The notes under the pieces: model-generated
The model's input: the letters and a program-made list of their open reading frames with translations, nothing else
Databases searched by the model: none
What the model was told of the DNA's origin: nothing
Translations under genes and position numbers: made by a program
Assembly: GCF_044360685.1 (NCBI RefSeq)
Contig: NZ_CP043491.1
Span: forward strand, 5,890,001 to 5,954,000
From: Cystobacter fuscus_C
GTDB taxonomy: Bacteria; Myxococcota; Myxococcia; Myxococcales; Myxococcaceae
DNA length: 64,000 bases
Direction of reading: 5' to 3'
Shown: positions 56,410 through 64,000 of the stretch, one piece after another
Numbering within the stretch: position 1 is the first letter of the stretch
Layout of the letters: each line of letters starts with the position of its first letter

Positions 56410-56422
56410 CGCAAACGTTTCG
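56410..56422. promoter_or_regulatory. LacI/PurR-type operator-like sequence
   Basis: CGCAAACGTTTCG has the palindromic AAACGTTT core with central CG found in LacI-family operators, closely like the E. coli PurR box (ACGCAAACGTTTTCGT). It lies about 180 bases before the DppB start in the only regulatory gap of the transporter/beta-glucosidase operon. The regulator would be a LacI-type sugar repressor encoded outside the window. The match was made by eye. Confidence 0.5.
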
Positions 56423-56513
56423 ATTCCCTCAGAGGGTGTTGCGGCGCGTCAATTGCCGCGATGCGTCGAGCCGAATGTCTGCATTTGAACGGCGACGCGT
56501 TCCGAGGCGCCTT

Positions 56514-57044
56514 CTACGGCCGCTGGGGAACGGCGCCCGGAGGCCGGCAGCGGGAACAATAGACATCTCCCTCATACACGAACATGTCTGACTGAATCGT
56601 GTCAGCGCATGCCGAGCATGTCTGGGTGGAAGTCTTCCCCGCGGTGGCGGGAGCCGCCTGGAGGTCCGTCACCCCCTCCAGCCGCGCGTAGCCCCCCGCG
56701 TCCAGCCAGAGGCCCTCGCAATGCGAGCAGACCTCCACCGGGCTGGCACGTGTCACCACCCGGGCGAGCCGCCGGCCACAGTCCGGACACGCCAGGGGCG
56801 CGCTGCCACAGGTGGCGCACGTGCCGCGCTCCGGGGGAATCAGGTGGCCCCTCTTCCGGCACCGGGAGGGGGCCCGGCGCGCCGCCCCCAGGAAGGCCCG
56901 CAGGGGAGGACGATCCGGTACGCGCGCCCACGTCCCCCGGCCGAACCACAGCCCGTGGCACCGGGCGCACGTGCCCACCTCCACGTGGGAGACACGCAGG
57001 GGCCGAAGCTGCTCGTTCTCGCACAGGGGACAGGGTCGCGCCAT
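56514..57044 (-). CDS. Double zf-TFIIB-type zinc-ribbon protein
   Basis: The product is 176 residues, starting MARPCPLCENEQLRPLRVSHVEV. Two zf-TFIIB modules are seen, each CPxC...CxxCxGLW: CPLC with CARCHGLWFG at 5-35, and CPDC with CSHCEGLWLDAGGYARL at about 85-120. A third zinc ribbon sits at the end (CSACADTIQSDMFVYEGDVYCSRC). Function is unknown; such proteins bind zinc and perhaps nucleic acid or protein. It lies 13 bases after the sppA stop on the same strand, in an apparent operon. Confidence 0.8.
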   Translation of the reverse strand: MARPCPLCENEQLRPLRVSHVEVGTCARCHGLWFGRGTWARVPDRPPLRAFLGAARRAPSRCRKRGHLIPPERGTCATCGSAPLACPDCGRRLARVVTRASPVEVCSHCEGLWLDAGGYARLEGVTDLQAAPATAGKTSTQTCSACADTIQSDMFVYEGDVYCSRCRPPGAVPQRP

Positions 57045-57057
57045 GCGAGGCACGAGG

Positions 57058-58773
57058 CTACTCGAAGCGCTCCCCTCTTCCGAAGCCCTCCAGGCGCCAC
57101 GCCGTCGGGCAGAAGGCATACGTGCCCGTCTGCGCGCCGCCCCCCAACAACAGCCGCAGCAGCGAGAAGCGCCGGTTGCCGCCTCCGAACATCTTCAGCT
57201 CGAAGGGCCCCGGCACCTTCGCCAGCTCCATGGCCCGCGCGCACGCCTCCTCGAAGCCGCCCTCCGTCCGGTCCACCAGCCCCGCCGCGAGCGCCCGCTG
57301 CCCGCTGTACACCCGCCCCTCCGCCAGCGCGTGGATCTCCTCCTTCGTCCGCCCCCGCGCCCGGGCCACCCGCTCCAGGAAGGCCTGGTAGGTCTCCTCC
57401 ATCTCCGCCTCCATCAGCTCGCGCTCGCGCTCGGTGAAACCCCGCGACGAGGAGAACATGCCCGCGCTCTCGCCCCGGGTGATGAGCGTGCGGTGCACCC
57501 CCAGCTTCGCCAGCAGCCCGGAGACGTCGAACTTCCCCCCGAACACGCCAATGGAGCCCACGATGGCGTGCGGCGTGGCCCAGATCTCCCGCGCGCCCAG
57601 CGCCGCCATGTAGCCGCCGCTGGCCGCCACCCGGTCCACGAAGGCGATGACGGGCTTCTTCCGGGCCACCCGCTGCACCGCCTCCAGGATGATCTCCGAG
57701 GCCACCGCCGAGCCCCCCGAGCTCGCCACGTACAGCACCACCGCGCGCGAGCGCCGATCCCTCCCCGCCGCGCGCAGCGCCTTCACCACCGTCTCCGAGC
57801 CCGACAGCTCCGGGCCCACGCCCGTGCCGCCCTTGCCCGTGACGATCATCCCCGACACCGGCACCACCGCGAGCCGGGGCTTGCGCCTCAGCTTCCTCCA
57901 CCGCACCGGCGGCCACGGCAGCCGCGCCCGGTACAGCTCCATGGACTCCACCCCCTCGCCCTCCCCCGCCTCGTCCTCGTCGGAGCTCAGGCCCAGCCGT
58001 TTCGGCAGATCCATCTCGTCACACAGCCCGTCGACGAGCCCCTCGGCCGCCGCGCGCCGGGCACTGTAGGGCCCCACGTCGATCCACCGCCGCACCTCCT
58101 CGGGCGTGCGGCGCCGGCCCCTGGCCACGATGTCCACCAGCTCCCCGTAGCGCTCGTCCAGGAAGGCCTCCAGCGTGCGCCGCTGGATGTCCGACACCTG
58201 GGGGTGCGTGAAGAGCTCAGGCGCCGTCTTGTACTCCCCGCGCCGGAAGAAGTGCGCCTGGATGCCCAGCCGGCCCAGGCCCTCGCCCAGCGCGGTGGCC
58301 TCCGCCGCGTAGCCCACCAGCTCCAGCCGCCCCGCGGGGCTGAGCAACACCTCGTCCGCCGAGCACATCACCTGGTAGCCCAGGCTGTCCGTGCTCACCG
58401 CCCAGGCCACCACCCGCTTGCCCGCCGCCCGGAAGTCCCCGAGCAGCTTCACCAACACGTCCCGCTTGGCCGGCGGCACCGCCAGCTCCCCTATCTCCAG
58501 GAGGATGCCCTTGATGGCCGGGTCCCTCGCCAGGAGGGTGAGCTCCTCGCGCAGCCGCTCCAGAGACGTCACCGTGGCGGGCTCCGGACGCCCCTGGCTC
58601 CCGAGCAGACCCAGGCGGGGCGCGCGCCCCGGCTCGCGGTAGGAGGGCTCTCCCGACAGCCGGAAGCGCACGTAGGCGGGGCGGTTGCGGGCCCCCAACA
58701 GGCGCAGCGGCAGGCCCAGCAGGGCACGGAGCGACAACAGCAGGTTGACCAGGGGAACGAAGAGCAGGCGCAC
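57058..58773 (-). CDS. sppA: Signal peptide peptidase SppA, long form
   Basis: The product is 571 residues from a GTG at 58773 that gives VRLLFVPLVNLLLSLRALLG, a membrane-anchor helix. It is the long two-domain type: the catalytic Lys lies in FRRGEYKTAPELF in the first domain, and the Ser in DRVAASGGYMAALGA in the second. SppA cleaves signal peptides remaining in the membrane after export. An acidic insert (SSDEDEAGEGEGVESME) lies between the domains. The frame extends 29 codons upstream, but that part lacks a membrane-anchor pattern and is not used. Confidence 0.9.
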   Translation of the reverse strand: MRLLFVPLVNLLLSLRALLGLPLRLLGARNRPAYVRFRLSGEPSYREPGRAPRLGLLGSQGRPEPATVTSLERLREELTLLARDPAIKGILLEIGELAVPPAKRDVLVKLLGDFRAAGKRVVAWAVSTDSLGYQVMCSADEVLLSPAGRLELVGYAAEATALGEGLGRLGIQAHFFRRGEYKTAPELFTHPQVSDIQRRTLEAFLDERYGELVDIVARGRRRTPEEVRRWIDVGPYSARRAAAEGLVDGLCDEMDLPKRLGLSSDEDEAGEGEGVESMELYRARLPWPPVRWRKLRRKPRLAVVPVSGMIVTGKGGTGVGPELSGSETVVKALRAAGRDRRSRAVVLYVASSGGSAVASEIILEAVQRVARKKPVIAFVDRVAASGGYMAALGAREIWATPHAIVGSIGVFGGKFDVSGLLAKLGVHRTLITRGESAGMFSSSRGFTERERELMEAEMEETYQAFLERVARARGRTKEEIHALAEGRVYSGQRALAAGLVDRTEGGFEEACARAMELAKVPGPFELKMFGGGNRRFSLLRLLLGGGAQTGTYAFCPTAWRLEGFGRGERFE

Positions 58774-58854
58774 GGCAGCCGCGCCTAGTGGAGCCCGGCA
58801 AGCGAAGCAAGCCCTGTTCTTGGCTGCTGTCGGGTCGTGATAGGCTGCCCGCCC

Positions 58855-59211
58855 ATGCACTTGTCCCGCTTCTCGCGTCTGTTGGCCGTTCTCGTGCTCG
58901 TCTCGGGAGGCGCCGCCCTCGCCCAGCCCCAGCGCCGGCAGCTCAACTCCTACCAGGACTCGGAGATGACCCTGGAGGAGCGCAACGCCGCGCGCGCCCG
59001 GCCCAAGTCCAACATCAACGCCTACACCAAGGACATCAAGGTCAAGGAAGAGCCCATTCCCTGGAAGGCCATCGGGCTGGCCGTCATCGCCTTCGCCGTC
59101 ACCGCGCCCTTCGCCTGGCGCGCCTACAAGGGCACCACCCGGGACATCGCCGCGGCCAACACCTTCGGCGTCTCCAGCTCCCGCGGGGGCGAGGACGCCA
59201 GCGAGCAGTAG
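58855..59211 (+). CDS. Small membrane protein of unknown function
   Basis: The product is 118 residues, from the ATG at 58855 (a GTG at 58837 is upstream). A signal peptide-like start (FSRLLAVLVLVSGGAALAQ) is followed by a polar stretch with LNSYQDSEMTLEERNAARARPKSNIN and a membrane helix IPWKAIGLAVIAFAVTAPFAW, with a short Ser/Gly tail. The family is not recognised. It is divergent from sppA and starts a two-gene run with the zinc-ribbon protein, 20 bases downstream. Confidence 0.65.
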   Translation: MHLSRFSRLLAVLVLVSGGAALAQPQRRQLNSYQDSEMTLEERNAARARPKSNINAYTKDIKVKEEPIPWKAIGLAVIAFAVTAPFAWRAYKGTTRDIAAANTFGVSSSRGGEDASEQ

Positions 59212-59231
59212 TCCCGTTGGTTCCTCCTCAC

Positions 59232-59540
59232 ATGTCTGGCCCCCGGCCCAAGACGTGCGCCGCCTGTGGGCGCGCCATCGCCCCGGTCGAGCTGTACTAC
59301 CGCTTCACCCTCGTGCTCGAGGGGGAGCAGGACGTGATCGGCACCGCCGCGCGGCCGGGCACCCCGGACGCGGAGGATGAACTCGCCAGGCTGCTCAAGC
59401 GGCTCGAGGACGGCTCCGAGTCCTCCGAGGAGCTGGAGGCGCAGGTGCACTGGGAACGGGGCGGCAGCGTGTGCGGGACCTGCCGCGCGGTGCTGGTGCG
59501 CACGTTGTCCGCGCCCCCGGACGTGGCCGAGCCCCACTGA
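59232..59540 (+). CDS. Small zinc-ribbon protein
   Basis: The product is 102 residues. Four Cys form two CxxC knuckles, CAACGRAI near the start and CGTCRAVLV near the end, around an acidic helical middle (AEDELARLLKRLEDGSESSEELEAQV). This is typical of a treble-clef or rubredoxin-like zinc site, but no family is known to me. The stop ends 1 base before the convergent permease gene. Confidence 0.7.
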   Translation: MSGPRPKTCAACGRAIAPVELYYRFTLVLEGEQDVIGTAARPGTPDAEDELARLLKRLEDGSESSEELEAQVHWERGGSVCGTCRAVLVRTLSAPPDVAEPH

Positions 59541-59541
59541 C

Positions 59542-61272
59542 TCAGGACGTCACGCCCGTGCCTTCCACCGACACATCGAGCTGATCGAAGGCATGGCCCA
59601 GGGCCACGATGCCCAGGGCCACCTCGGTCACCAGCACCAGCGCCGCGGTGAAGCCCGCGAAGGGCAGTGCCCACACCCCGGCGTCCAGCAACTGGTACAG
59701 CCCGAAGCCCACCACCGCCGCCAGGAACGCCGCGGGCAGCATCCCCACGAGCAACACCACCATCGTGCCCACCAGCGTCAACAGCCGCTGGCCGATGGCC
59801 TCCAGCCCCCGCGCCCGCTCGCCCTCGGGCGGCAGCCAGGCCGGAAAGAGCACCACCGCCGCGTTCTGCACGAAGAGCCCGCCCAGCGTCACCGCGGGCA
59901 GGAGCCACACCGCCCCCAGCCCCAGCGCCACCCACAGCTCGTTCCACCCCTCCGCGCGCCACACCGAGCCGCCCACCGCCACCCCCAGCAGCCCCACCTG
60001 CGCGACTCCGAGCACCAGCGCGGGCGCGGCCAGCTCCGCGGCCACCACCTGCCGGCCCGTGAGCGGCAGCGCGCGCAGCTGCTCCAACCGGGGGAGATCC
60101 ATGCGCAGATCCATCCGCACGGCCGATGGGCCAAAGAAGCACAGCAGCACCGCGAAGCCTCCACACAAGGGCGACAGGAAGCCGCTGAGCTGGTCGAGCG
60201 CCTCGCCGGGGCTCTCGCCCGAGGCCGCCACGGCCACCACCCCGCCCAGCAGCGCCGCGACGACGAGCCGTCCCACGCTCCCCATCCGTCTGCCGGCGAT
60301 GAGGTTCTTCCAGAGGATCGCCACCTCTGGCCGGCCCACGGACGCGAGCCGGAAGGGCGGCGCGCTCGTCCGCGGGGGCATGCCCCGGCCCCCGCGCTGG
60401 GCCAGCTGCTCCCGGATCCGGGCCCGCTCCTCGGCGCGCCCCACCGCCGACTCCTCGAAGGGCACCGCCGCCTTCATCACCCACGCGTAGTGCACGGCGA
60501 GCAGGCCGAGTCCGAGCGGCAGGCGCCGCAGGAAGGCGCCCACGTCCTGTGCGAGCGGCAGGGCCACCAGCGCGCGCCCCGGCCACAGCGCTGGTGATGC
60601 GCTCAACGCGAGCACCCACTGCCGCAGCATCAGGGGATTCCACCCCTCCTCCGGAAAGGGATGGTGGCTCAACGCCTCCATGGCCGAGCCGATCAACAGG
60701 GCGCACACGGCCGTGAGCAGCACCCAGCGCACCACCGTGCCGGACGTGCCGCGCCGGGCGAGCCGCGTGCGCATGAAGGAGGCCGCCGTCACGTGCAGGC
60801 TCACCGTGGTGAGTGTCACCGTGGTACCCAGCAAGAAGAGCACGGGGTGCGGCGTGAGCACGCGGCCGACGAACACGGTGGCGGCGAGCGCTCCCACGGC
60901 CGAGCCCCCGAGCCCCCGCGCGAGCTTGAAGTGCAGCAGCTCCCGCCTCGACACGGGCGCGGGGAAGAGGTGCTGGACTTCCGTCTCACTGAAGGACAGC
61001 GCGGGCCGGTCGGGCCCCAGCGCCCAGGCCGACAGCAGCGTGCCCAGCATGGCCGTGCCGAGCATGAACTCGCTGAAGAGCCGGGCCATGGGAGACACCA
61101 CCGCCCACTCCTGCTGGTAGCCCAGGCGCCGCAGGAACAGCGAGTAGACATACAGCGCGCCGACCAGGGCCCCCACGAGGTACTTCGGCTGGCGCAACCG
61201 CCGCACCTGGTGCAGCACGCGGTTGCGCGCCGAGGCCGCCCAGAGGAACACCACCGCGCGCGCGAAGCTCAT
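59542..61272 (-). CDS. ABC exporter permease (ABC-2-like)
   Basis: The product is 576 residues. It has about 12-14 predicted membrane helices in two sets, separated by a cytoplasmic part near residue 290 (SAVGRAEERARIREQLAQRG). No signature marks the substrate. The overlapping ATPase gene (ATGA, 61269-61272) fixes the ATG at 61272 and the functional pairing. This layout fits ABC-type exporters of unknown cargo, often lipid or peptide. Confidence 0.8.
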   Translation of the reverse strand: MSFARAVVFLWAASARNRVLHQVRRLRQPKYLVGALVGALYVYSLFLRRLGYQQEWAVVSPMARLFSEFMLGTAMLGTLLSAWALGPDRPALSFSETEVQHLFPAPVSRRELLHFKLARGLGGSAVGALAATVFVGRVLTPHPVLFLLGTTVTLTTVSLHVTAASFMRTRLARRGTSGTVVRWVLLTAVCALLIGSAMEALSHHPFPEEGWNPLMLRQWVLALSASPALWPGRALVALPLAQDVGAFLRRLPLGLGLLAVHYAWVMKAAVPFEESAVGRAEERARIREQLAQRGGRGMPPRTSAPPFRLASVGRPEVAILWKNLIAGRRMGSVGRLVVAALLGGVVAVAASGESPGEALDQLSGFLSPLCGGFAVLLCFFGPSAVRMDLRMDLPRLEQLRALPLTGRQVVAAELAAPALVLGVAQVGLLGVAVGGSVWRAEGWNELWVALGLGAVWLLPAVTLGGLFVQNAAVVLFPAWLPPEGERARGLEAIGQRLLTLVGTMVVLLVGMLPAAFLAAVVGFGLYQLLDAGVWALPFAGFTAALVLVTEVALGIVALGHAFDQLDVSVEGTGVTS

Positions 61273-62042
61273 GTCGCCTCGCGCTCCAGCCCGGGCGCCG
61301 CGCTGGTGATGCGGATGAAGAGCTCCTCCAGGGACGCGCCCTCGGCCTCGGGCCCGCTCAGCCGCGCGCGGATCTCCGGCAGCGTGCCCAGCGCCACCAC
61401 CCTCCCCCCGGCGATGATGAGCAGGCGGTGGCACAGCTCCTCCACCAGCGGCAACAGGTGCGAGGAGAGCACCAGCGCCGTGCCCTCTTCCGCGCGCCGG
61501 CGCAGCGAGGCCTTCATGCGGCGGATGGCCAGGGGATCCAACCCCGTGAGCGGCTCGTCCAGGATGATGAGCCGCGGCGTGTGCAGGAAGCCGCACGCGA
61601 TGGACAGCTTCTGCTTCATCCCGCGCGACAGCTCCCCCGGCAGGGCCTTCTCCTTGCCCGCGAGCTCCATCTCGTCCAGCAGCCCCCGTGCGCGCGGCTC
61701 CCAGTCCTCCACGCCATACAACCGGGCCACGAAGTTCAGGTGCTCCCAGACGGTGAGGTACTCGAAGAGGCGCGGCTCGTCCGGCAGGAACGCCAGGGAG
61801 CGCTTGGCCTCCACGGGATGCTGCCCCAGGTCATACCCCGCCACCGTGATGCGTCCGGCCGACGGAGGCAGGATGCCCGCCAGGCAGCGCAGCGTGGTTG
61901 TCTTCCCCGCGCCATTGGGCCCCACCAGGCCGAGCACCTCACCCGGAGCGAGCTGGAACGTCACGCCCTGTACCGCCTTCACCTCGCCGTAGGTCTTCTC
62001 CAGCCCGCCGACCCGCAGCACCGGCGCCGTCGCCTCGCTCAT
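61269..62042 (-). CDS. ABC exporter ATPase
   Basis: The product is 257 residues with Walker A GPNGAGKTTTLRCLAG, signature LSRGMKQKLSIACG, and Walker B RLIILDEPLTGLD. The shape is that of the ABC-2/DrrA-like export class, with a Lys-rich second half of the Q-loop. It is the ATPase partner of the permease encoded right downstream by a 4-base overlap. It probably drives export. It is divergent from GuaB1. Confidence 0.9.
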   Translation of the reverse strand: MSEATAPVLRVGGLEKTYGEVKAVQGVTFQLAPGEVLGLVGPNGAGKTTTLRCLAGILPPSAGRITVAGYDLGQHPVEAKRSLAFLPDEPRLFEYLTVWEHLNFVARLYGVEDWEPRARGLLDEMELAGKEKALPGELSRGMKQKLSIACGFLHTPRLIILDEPLTGLDPLAIRRMKASLRRRAEEGTALVLSSHLLPLVEELCHRLLIIAGGRVVALGTLPEIRARLSGPEAEGASLEELFIRITSAAPGLEREAT

Positions 62043-62135
62043 AGGGGTGACAAAATACGCGCCCCCCCTGGGGGATTCCACTGCGGTCGGCGGGCCCGAA
62101 CCGTTAGGGTACATGCCCCTTCGCCGGAGGTCATG

Positions 62136-63572
62136 ATGCGGTTCCTCGATGACCAGAAGCCCACCTACGATCTGACCTACAACGATCTCTTCCTCGTGCC
62201 GGGCCGCTCGGAAGTGGGCTCGCGCCTGGACGTGGACCTGACTCCCGCGGATCGCGTGGGCACCACCCTGCCCCTCATCGTGTCCAACATGACGGCCGTG
62301 TCCGGCAAGCGCATGGCCGAGACCGTGGCGCGCCGCGGCGCCATCGCCGTGCTGCCCCAGGACATCCCGCTCGACATCGTCGCGAGCAACATCGCCTACG
62401 TGAAGTCGCGCCACCCCGTGTACGAGACGCCCATCACCTTGCGTCCCGGCGACACCGTCCAGGAGGCGCTCAACCTCATCCACAAGCGCGCTCATGGCGC
62501 CGTCATCGTCGTCAACGAGCACGACGAGCCCGTGGGCATCTTCACCGAGAACGATGCCTCGGGCGTGGACCGCTTCACCCAGCTGCACCGCGTGATGTCC
62601 ACCGAGCTGCTCACCTTCGAGGAGGGCACGCCCCTGGAGCCCATGTTCGAGCAGCTCGCCACCAAGCGGCTCTCGTGCGCTCCCCTGCTCAAGGGGCGCA
62701 AGCTCGTCGGCGTGGTGACGCGCCAGGGCGCCTTGCGCTCCACGCTCTACCGGCCCGCCGTGGATGCCCAGGGTCGCTTCCTCGTCGCCACCGCGCTCGG
62801 CATCAACGGCGACGTGAAGGCCAAGGCCGAGGCCCTGCTGCGCGCGGGCACGGATCTGCTCGTGCTCGACGTGGCCCATGGCCACCAGCGCAAGATGCTG
62901 GAGGCGGTGGAGCTGGTGCGCGCGCTCTCCCCCAACGTGCCCCTCATGGCGGGCAACGTCGTCACGCGCGAGGGCACGCGCGATCTCATCTCCGCCGGCG
63001 CCGACCTCGTGAAGGTGGGCGTGGGCCCCGGCGCCATGTGCACCACGCGGATGATGACTGGCGTGGGCCGGCCCCAGTTCTCCGCGGTGCTCGACTGCGC
63101 GGAAGAGGCGCGCAAGCTCGGCCGGCACATCTGCGCGGACGGCGGCGTGCGGCACCCGCGCGACGTGGCGCTCGCGCTCGCGGCGGGCGCGGCCAACGTG
63201 ATGATCGGCTCGTGGTTCGCCGGCACCTACGAGAGCCCCGCGGATGCCCTGCGCGACAGCGATGGCCGGCTCTACAAGGAGAACTTCGGTATGGCCTCCC
63301 AGCGCGCCGTCAAGGCCCGCACCCGCGGCGAGTCCCTGTTCGAGCGCGCCCGCAAGGAGCTGTTCGAGGAGGGCATCAGCACCTCGCGCATGTACCTGGA
63401 TCCCAAGCGCCCGGGCGTCGAGGACATCATCGATCACATCGTCGCGGGCGTGCGCAGCGCGTGCACCTACGCGGGAGCCCGCACGATGGAGGAGTTCCAC
63501 CACAACGCCGTGGTGGGCGTGCAGAGCCAGGCGGGCTACGAGGAAGGCCGCCCGGTGCGCACGAGCTGGTGA
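62136..63572 (+). CDS. guaB1: GuaB1-type IMPDH-related protein (putative GMP reductase)
   Basis: The product is 478 residues from the ATG at 62136, with GGAGG five bases upstream (62133 is an alternative). The fold is that of IMP dehydrogenase with a CBS pair (about 90-210), and the catalytic loop GPGAMCTTRMMTGVGRPQ with the Cys. It matches GuaB1 family proteins, which in mycobacteria were shown to act as GMP reductases rather than IMP dehydrogenases. With the true guaB at 25219, a purine interconversion role is likely. The reaction is from family knowledge, not from the sequence. Confidence 0.85.
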   Translation: MRFLDDQKPTYDLTYNDLFLVPGRSEVGSRLDVDLTPADRVGTTLPLIVSNMTAVSGKRMAETVARRGAIAVLPQDIPLDIVASNIAYVKSRHPVYETPITLRPGDTVQEALNLIHKRAHGAVIVVNEHDEPVGIFTENDASGVDRFTQLHRVMSTELLTFEEGTPLEPMFEQLATKRLSCAPLLKGRKLVGVVTRQGALRSTLYRPAVDAQGRFLVATALGINGDVKAKAEALLRAGTDLLVLDVAHGHQRKMLEAVELVRALSPNVPLMAGNVVTREGTRDLISAGADLVKVGVGPGAMCTTRMMTGVGRPQFSAVLDCAEEARKLGRHICADGGVRHPRDVALALAAGAANVMIGSWFAGTYESPADALRDSDGRLYKENFGMASQRAVKARTRGESLFERARKELFEEGISTSRMYLDPKRPGVEDIIDHIVAGVRSACTYAGARTMEEFHHNAVVGVQSQAGYEEGRPVRTSW

Positions 63573-63580
63573 GCCTTTCC

Positions 63581-64000
<420 letters not shown>

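Noticed and set aside
61269..63503. A 744-codon frame on the minus strand that joins antisense of GuaB1 to the ABC ATPase
   Set aside because: Only the last 257 codons (from the ATG at 62042) are ATPase; the rest is antisense to GuaB1 and is not expected to be translated.

Overview
The window is high-GC (about 70 percent) single-chromosome bacterial DNA that reads as a myxobacterium of the Cystobacterineae type (Myxococcus, Archangium or Cystobacter relatives). The grounds are a MYXO-CTERM sorting tail on one secreted protein, AgmX/PglI-like and TonB-like small proteins, a Ser/Thr kinase, many lipoproteins, and an almost complete absence of A/T-ending codons outside one small island. It is mostly core chromosome. 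I see no insertion sequence, prophage, CRISPR array, rRNA or tRNA.

Layout. 1-8.4 kb: the start of a LysM protein, a secreted protein of unknown function, a Fur-box-preceded lipoprotein (TolB propeller + PA-like region + M28 peptidase + PDZ), a YceI / cytochrome-porin / MYXO-CTERM cytochrome operon, a Bcp peroxiredoxin and a TonB-like protein. 8.4-18.5 kb: a YtxH protein, an acyl-CoA carboxylase beta subunit and acyl-CoA dehydrogenase pair, then a ribosome/envelope assembly run (rnc, era, der, a YfgM-like protein, bamB, a MutT Nudix protein, a YprB-like exonuclease). 18.5-28.4 kb: an atypical kinase, an S46 dipeptidyl peptidase, guaA and guaB on either side of an opposing lipoprotein gene, a DedA protein and a cyclic-nucleotide-domain protein. 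28.4-40.3 kb (all minus strand): gamma carbonic anhydrase, miaB, a VWA protein, DUF3050 and DUF2855 proteins, rlmD, a CoA-transferase A/B pair with thiolase, and rpsA.

40.7-50.7 kb: a TetR regulator; a two-gene island of lower GC encoding an ABC-class AAA ATPase and a TOPRIM-like partner (a candidate anti-phage module); then a beta-oxidation operon (two acyl-CoA dehydrogenases, enoyl-CoA hydratase, 3-hydroxyacyl-CoA dehydrogenase) and an Mrp/NBP35 ATPase. 50.7-56.5 kb: a GH1 beta-glucosidase behind a complete Dpp/Opp-type ABC transporter (two permeases, two ATPases, no binding protein), preceded by a LacI/PurR-like operator sequence. 56.5-64 kb: a zf-TFIIB protein, SppA, two small proteins, an ABC exporter pair, a GuaB1-type IMPDH/GMP-reductase relative and the start of endonuclease III (nth).

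The thiolase/CoA-transferase, the HBD/ECH/ACAD operon and the carboxylase/ACAD pair together indicate extensive use of short-chain acyl-CoAs, as expected for an organism that lives on lipid and amino acids. The most interesting parts are the ATPase/TOPRIM island, the YceI-cytochrome-porin-MYXO-CTERM operon, the Fur-box-controlled peptidase, the DUF3050 protein with a diiron-oxidase-like ligand pattern, and the sugar operon with its operator.
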